From an uncultured Opitutales bacterium (lineage in GTDB: Bacteria > Verrucomicrobiota > Verrucomicrobiia > Opitutales > Intestinicryptomonadaceae), in assembly GCA_900546565.1 (NCBI GenBank), contig URDC01000059.1, positions 1 through 7,314 on the forward strand: a stretch of DNA of 7,314 nt, read 5' to 3'. The position numbers and the translations under genes are program-made. Shown here one piece after another: positions 4,542 to 7,314 of the stretch. The stretch's first letter is position 1; every line of letters begins with the position of its first letter. The notes beneath the pieces are model-generated. The model searched no databases. It saw nothing but the letters and a program-made list of their open reading frames with translations, and was not told the DNA's origin.

Positions 4542-7124
4542 TTATTTTTTAATTCCCGAAACGCGGATATCGGCGATATCGGCAAAGCCGCCGCCCTTGA
4601 CTTGCGTGAATACGAAATACAGGTGGTAGAATTTGCCCACGTTTGCCGTATACGGGAGCTTTTGCGAGCTGAACTCGTTGCCGTTGGGGTCGAAGAAACG
4701 CACAATCATGTTTTTGTCCGGATTGACGTGCGTCGGCAAGACACACTCGACTTTAATCCACTCGTTTTGGGGAAACGTGAAGCCGTTACATTTTCCGCCC
4801 CCAAAGGAGAGTGTGGGGTCGCCAGGCTCGCCGGCCTCATTGCAGCGGAACTGCAAATAGAACGCGGGGTTGCCCTGAATGCGCAATTTGAGTGTGAGTT
4901 TTACGAAATCGAACGCGTCGAGACGGAAACTATTGAAGAAATACGAATAGGGCTTTTTGCTCTCGTTTACATATGTGGCGCGGACAAAGCGGCGTTGTCC
5001 CTCCTGCATAACGGTCAGATTGTGGTGGTTTCTGCCGAGAGTGGTTCCCGAGTATGGAGGGTTACCGATTTTATCGTGTTTGAATTTCACGTTGACGCCC
5101 ATGTCGGGCAGGACAAACGAATTGCGGCGGATTTCGGGATATTTGTAATCCTTCAAAATCGCGGCGGCGGTTTGGCGCATTTTGCCGCGAGTGCCTACGT
5201 CATCGAAATTGACGGGTTTGAAGCCGATTTTTTCGACACCCTTGTTGTTTTTGAGGAGGTCGTCGATGTCGATTTTTTCGACAATGCCATTGGGGTCCTG
5301 CCCCGTCGCCTGCCAGCCCTTGAAGTCGAGTTCGGCAAACATAGGCACTCCGCCCTCGCAATAGTAGGCGTTGTAATCGCACTTTGCAAACTGCGGCGGA
5401 AGCAGCCGGTTTTTGCGCAGGATTACAGCAGGGGCACGATACTGGATTATGTTGCGCTCGAAAACGTAGGAATCGGGCTTATATTGCCCGAGCCCGAACT
5501 GGTAGTCTTTGCAGTTGCGGATAATGTTGTTGTAGACGCGGCAGTTTTTGCCGTAGTGCATAAAATATCCGCCCTTGCTGGAATTGTTGACGTAATTGTT
5601 AAAGATGCTCCACCCCTGCGAGCCTTCGTCGTTGTAGATGCCCCACGCGCCGTAGTCGAAACACTCGATGTTTTCGATGAAGTTACCCTCGATTTTCGAA
5701 TTGGGCGACGCGCCGAGCGTGTAGATTCCGCCGAGGTCGTTCATAACGCCGAACGAGAGGTCGTGGATTTTATTGAAACTGATTGAGGTGTCGCGAGTTG
5801 AGGTTTCGTAGAAACCCCAAGTCCAACCGTATGAAATGCCCGTGTAGTAGCCGTCGAAAATTTCGTTGTGTTCGAGTTTGCACTCGGGAACATCGAAGGC
5901 AAGTATGCCCGCCCCGCTTTTAGAGACGCGCCCGTATTTATATATGAGGCAGTCTTCGACTGCGATGTTGCGCGTTTGAATGTCTTCGACTTTCGCCTTG
6001 GTATCGCGGGCGTAGCGTTTTGCCTTGGAGGGAATGCCGATTTTGATTCCGCCCAAGCCGATATCGGTAAGAATGCAGTTTTTTACGCTTGCGCCGACTA
6101 CGCCCTCGGCAATCCAAAGCGCGTAGGAATCGGTATTTTCTATACGGCAGTCTTCGAAGGCGATGTTTGAAGCAAACGCGACGCGAACTGTCGAAATGGA
6201 TCTACTCGCCGACTGCCCGTCGAGCATAAAGGCGTCTGGTCTGCCCTCGTAGAAGCCGACTGCGCCGCCCTTGAAGGAAACGCCGCGCACCGTGATATCG
6301 GAGACTTTTTCGATATTGCCCTTATTGTCGAGGAATTTGCCCGCAATCGTTAAAGGCGTTTTAACGAACGGATATTCGACCTTTGCCGAAGCCATATCTT
6401 CGTCCGAAGTCGGAATGTAATAGATTTTTGAGTTTGCCCTGTCGAAGTAGAATTCGCCGACTGCCAGCGAAAGTTTTGTGTTGCAAATTTGGAATGACGG
6501 GTAGGCACAATATGTGAACATTGAACCGCCCAGCGGCGATTTAAAATGGATTTCAACGTATTTTTTTGTCGGATTTTTAAACTCCTTAATTCCGACGTTG
6601 ACCTGAACCCAGTTACGGTAGGTGTGGATATAGGCGTTGTCGAGTTCGGCGGGAGAAAGAGCCATAAAATTTTCAACATCGCTTTTATATGCCATGCAGG
6701 CGTCGCGCGCGCCGTGTCTTTCGCCATTTTCAACGCGCTTGACGGCGAGCAGGCTGCCGTTTTTTGGGTATTGTGTGCAGCTGCGGCGCGTCCCGTTTAC
6801 GAAGATTGCGGGTATGAGTTCCTTCGACGGTAAATCGGCAACCCACGCCCCCGCGATTGTATCGGATTTTTTCCAGCCCGAAATTATTTTTGCGCCCGTG
6901 ATTGTCGCGCCGCCGCCGTCGATTGCGAGCCCGCTGTGTTTTTTAGTCAGCACAATCGGCGCGGAAAGGCGGAAGACTCCGCCGCCGAGTTTTACGCTTT
7001 TACCGCCGTTTTGGACGGCGTTGTCGAGTATCGACATTAATTCCTCTCCCGTAAATTCGCGTTCCGCCGAAAATGTTTCCGCCGCGATAACGCACGATAG
7101 CAATATAGATAATAGTTTTTTCAT
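4542..7124 (-). CDS. Secreted right-handed beta-helix protein, putative GH141-like glycosidase
   Basis: This 860-residue exported protein is predicted to act on a carbohydrate outside the cytoplasm. Residues 1-20 form a signal peptide, with cleavage possible after A14 or A20. LLSC at 8-11 is a loose lipobox, so a lipoprotein is not excluded. The strand-rich start (41-80, with LAIDGGGATITG) begins the helix. Residues 100-260 look like an inserted domain carrying FVNGTRR. Residues 275-570 give repeated coils typical of parallel beta-helices, with AGILAFDVPECKLEHNEIFD, DLGGIYTLG (463-471) and IYNDEG (497-501). These conserved acidic segments resemble GH141 enzymes, whose known members act on fucosyl or xylan linkages, so the substrate cannot be stated. 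Residues about 680-860 look like a beta-sandwich, perhaps carbohydrate-binding. The family call is from pattern memory. It heads the operon, and an in-frame TAG just upstream fixes this ATG as the start. Confidence 0.8.
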   Translation of the reverse strand: MKKLLSILLSCVIAAETFSAEREFTGEELMSILDNAVQNGGKSVKLGGGVFRLSAPIVLTKKHSGLAIDGGGATITGAKIISGWKKSDTIAGAWVADLPSKELIPAIFVNGTRRSCTQYPKNGSLLAVKRVENGERHGARDACMAYKSDVENFMALSPAELDNAYIHTYRNWVQVNVGIKEFKNPTKKYVEIHFKSPLGGSMFTYCAYPSFQICNTKLSLAVGEFYFDRANSKIYYIPTSDEDMASAKVEYPFVKTPLTIAGKFLDNKGNIEKVSDITVRGVSFKGGAVGFYEGRPDAFMLDGQSASRSISTVRVAFASNIAFEDCRIENTDSYALWIAEGVVGASVKNCILTDIGLGGIKIGIPSKAKRYARDTKAKVEDIQTRNIAVEDCLIYKYGRVSKSGAGILAFDVPECKLEHNEIFDGYYTGISYGWTWGFYETSTRDTSISFNKIHDLSFGVMNDLGGIYTLGASPNSKIEGNFIENIECFDYGAWGIYNDEGSQGWSIFNNYVNNSSKGGYFMHYGKNCRVYNNIIRNCKDYQFGLGQYKPDSYVFERNIIQYRAPAVILRKNRLLPPQFAKCDYNAYYCEGGVPMFAELDFKGWQATGQDPNGIVEKIDIDDLLKNNKGVEKIGFKPVNFDDVGTRGKMRQTAAAILKDYKYPEIRRNSFVLPDMGVNVKFKHDKIGNPPYSGTTLGRNHHNLTVMQEGQRRFVRATYVNESKKPYSYFFNSFRLDAFDFVKLTLKLRIQGNPAFYLQFRCNEAGEPGDPTLSFGGGKCNGFTFPQNEWIKVECVLPTHVNPDKNMIVRFFDPNGNEFSSQKLPYTANVGKFYHLYFVFTQVKGGGFADIADIRVSGIKK

Positions 7125-7127
7125 AAC

Positions 7128-7152
7128 CCGAGTATTTTCGAAAATTCCTCGG
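7128..7152 (-). promoter_or_regulatory. Leader hairpin abutting the start of the beta-helix gene
   Basis: In the mRNA, CCGAG and CTCGG form an outer stem and ATTTT/AAAAT an inner palindrome, ending only 3 nt before the AUG. No Shine-Dalgarno lies at normal distance. A GAGGA sits 21 nt upstream and overlaps the outer stem. Folding of only the inner palindrome would bring that GAGGA closer to the AUG, whereas the full hairpin would mask it. A regulatory role is inference. Confidence 0.4.
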
Positions 7153-7215
7153 TGCTATGCAACAAAAAACGAACATCGCCTCCGCAAAATCTCGGATTTC
7201 GGGGCTCGGGAGAAT

Positions 7216-7221
7216 TTTATA
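7216..7221 (-). promoter_or_regulatory. Candidate -10 box for the operon
   Basis: On the minus strand CGCTATAAAATT contains TATAAA, about 90 nt before the beta-helix gene's start codon. No convincing -35 hexamer is found 16-18 nt further upstream (CCAAAC at 7239-7244), so an activator-dependent promoter or a chance match are both possible. Confidence 0.28.
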
Positions 7222-7279
7222 GCGGGCGTATTGAGGTCGTTTGGAAACCGGCGGAATACGCTGTGGGTTATTACTGTTT

Positions 7280-7314
7280 TTTTGGTGGTGGTGGGGGGGG
7301 GTGTGTCTTATACA
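7280..7314. other. Probable sequencing-adapter/poly-G artefact at contig end
   Basis: The last bases run through T-rich, GGT-repeated and poly-G sequence and end in TGTGTCTTATACA (7302-7314). This matches 12 of 13 bases of the Tn5/Nextera mosaic end CTGTCTCTTATACACATCT, and the single difference is a G. G-runs are typical of low-signal cycles in two-colour sequencing. The stretch probably should be trimmed and not read as genome. Confidence 0.7.

Noticed and set aside
4512..5786. 424-codon plus-strand reading frame
   Set aside because: It is the mirror of the beta-helix gene's 3' part; its valine/glutamate/aspartate-rich composition is typical of an antisense shadow.
7281..7301. G-rich run as a quadruplex or phase-variation tract
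   Set aside because: Its position at the extreme end, directly before an adapter-like sequence, makes a sequencing artefact more likely.

Overview
The window reads as the end of a metagenome-type contig from a Gram-negative bacterium, most likely of the Verrucomicrobiota/Lentisphaerota group. This is inferred from the style of the ribose-phosphate pyrophosphokinase, from the large secreted beta-helix carbohydrate enzyme, and from the LeuT-like transporter; no marker gene here settles the taxonomy. All protein genes lie on the minus strand. The only clear plus-strand gene is a tRNA.

Layout. Positions 1-562 hold no gene. They carry a perfect 55-bp direct repeat, a cluster of strong hairpins, a bidirectional intrinsic terminator (370-401) and a second repeat pair whose copies differ by a clean 11-nt deletion. 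Next is prs (563-1516, minus), which makes PRPP. A plus-strand tRNA-Leu(UAG) (1689-1772) follows, closed by a terminator (1781-1816) that works in both directions. From 7124 down to 1892 runs a tight four-gene minus-strand operon: (1) a secreted 860-residue right-handed beta-helix protein resembling glycoside hydrolase family 141; (2) an ABC ATPase with strong DevA-type sequence; (3) a sodium:neurotransmitter-symporter (NSS, LeuT-fold) amino-acid transporter with about 90 extra residues in extracellular loop 3; (4) a 31-residue single-TM protein overlapping the transporter stop codon (ATGA), which looks like an NSS small accessory subunit. Junctions are 1 nt, 7 nt and -4 nt, so the four are probably co-transcribed and partly translationally coupled.

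How it may work together: the first product would cut a glycan outside the cytoplasm, while the third and fourth would import an amino acid with sodium. The ATPase lacks its DevB/DevC partners in the window and must serve a permease encoded elsewhere, or have been left behind. The joint substrate is unknown; a glycoprotein or peptidoglycan-like material is only a guess.

The last ~35 bases (poly-G followed by a near-match to the Tn5/Nextera mosaic end) look like adapter read-through, so the right edge is probably a contig end and not genuine genome. No CRISPR array, insertion sequence or phage gene was seen. The points that most deserve a second look are the tiny overlapping NSS partner gene, the loop-3 insertion, the orphan DevA-like ATPase in a glycanase operon, and the two repeat families near prs.
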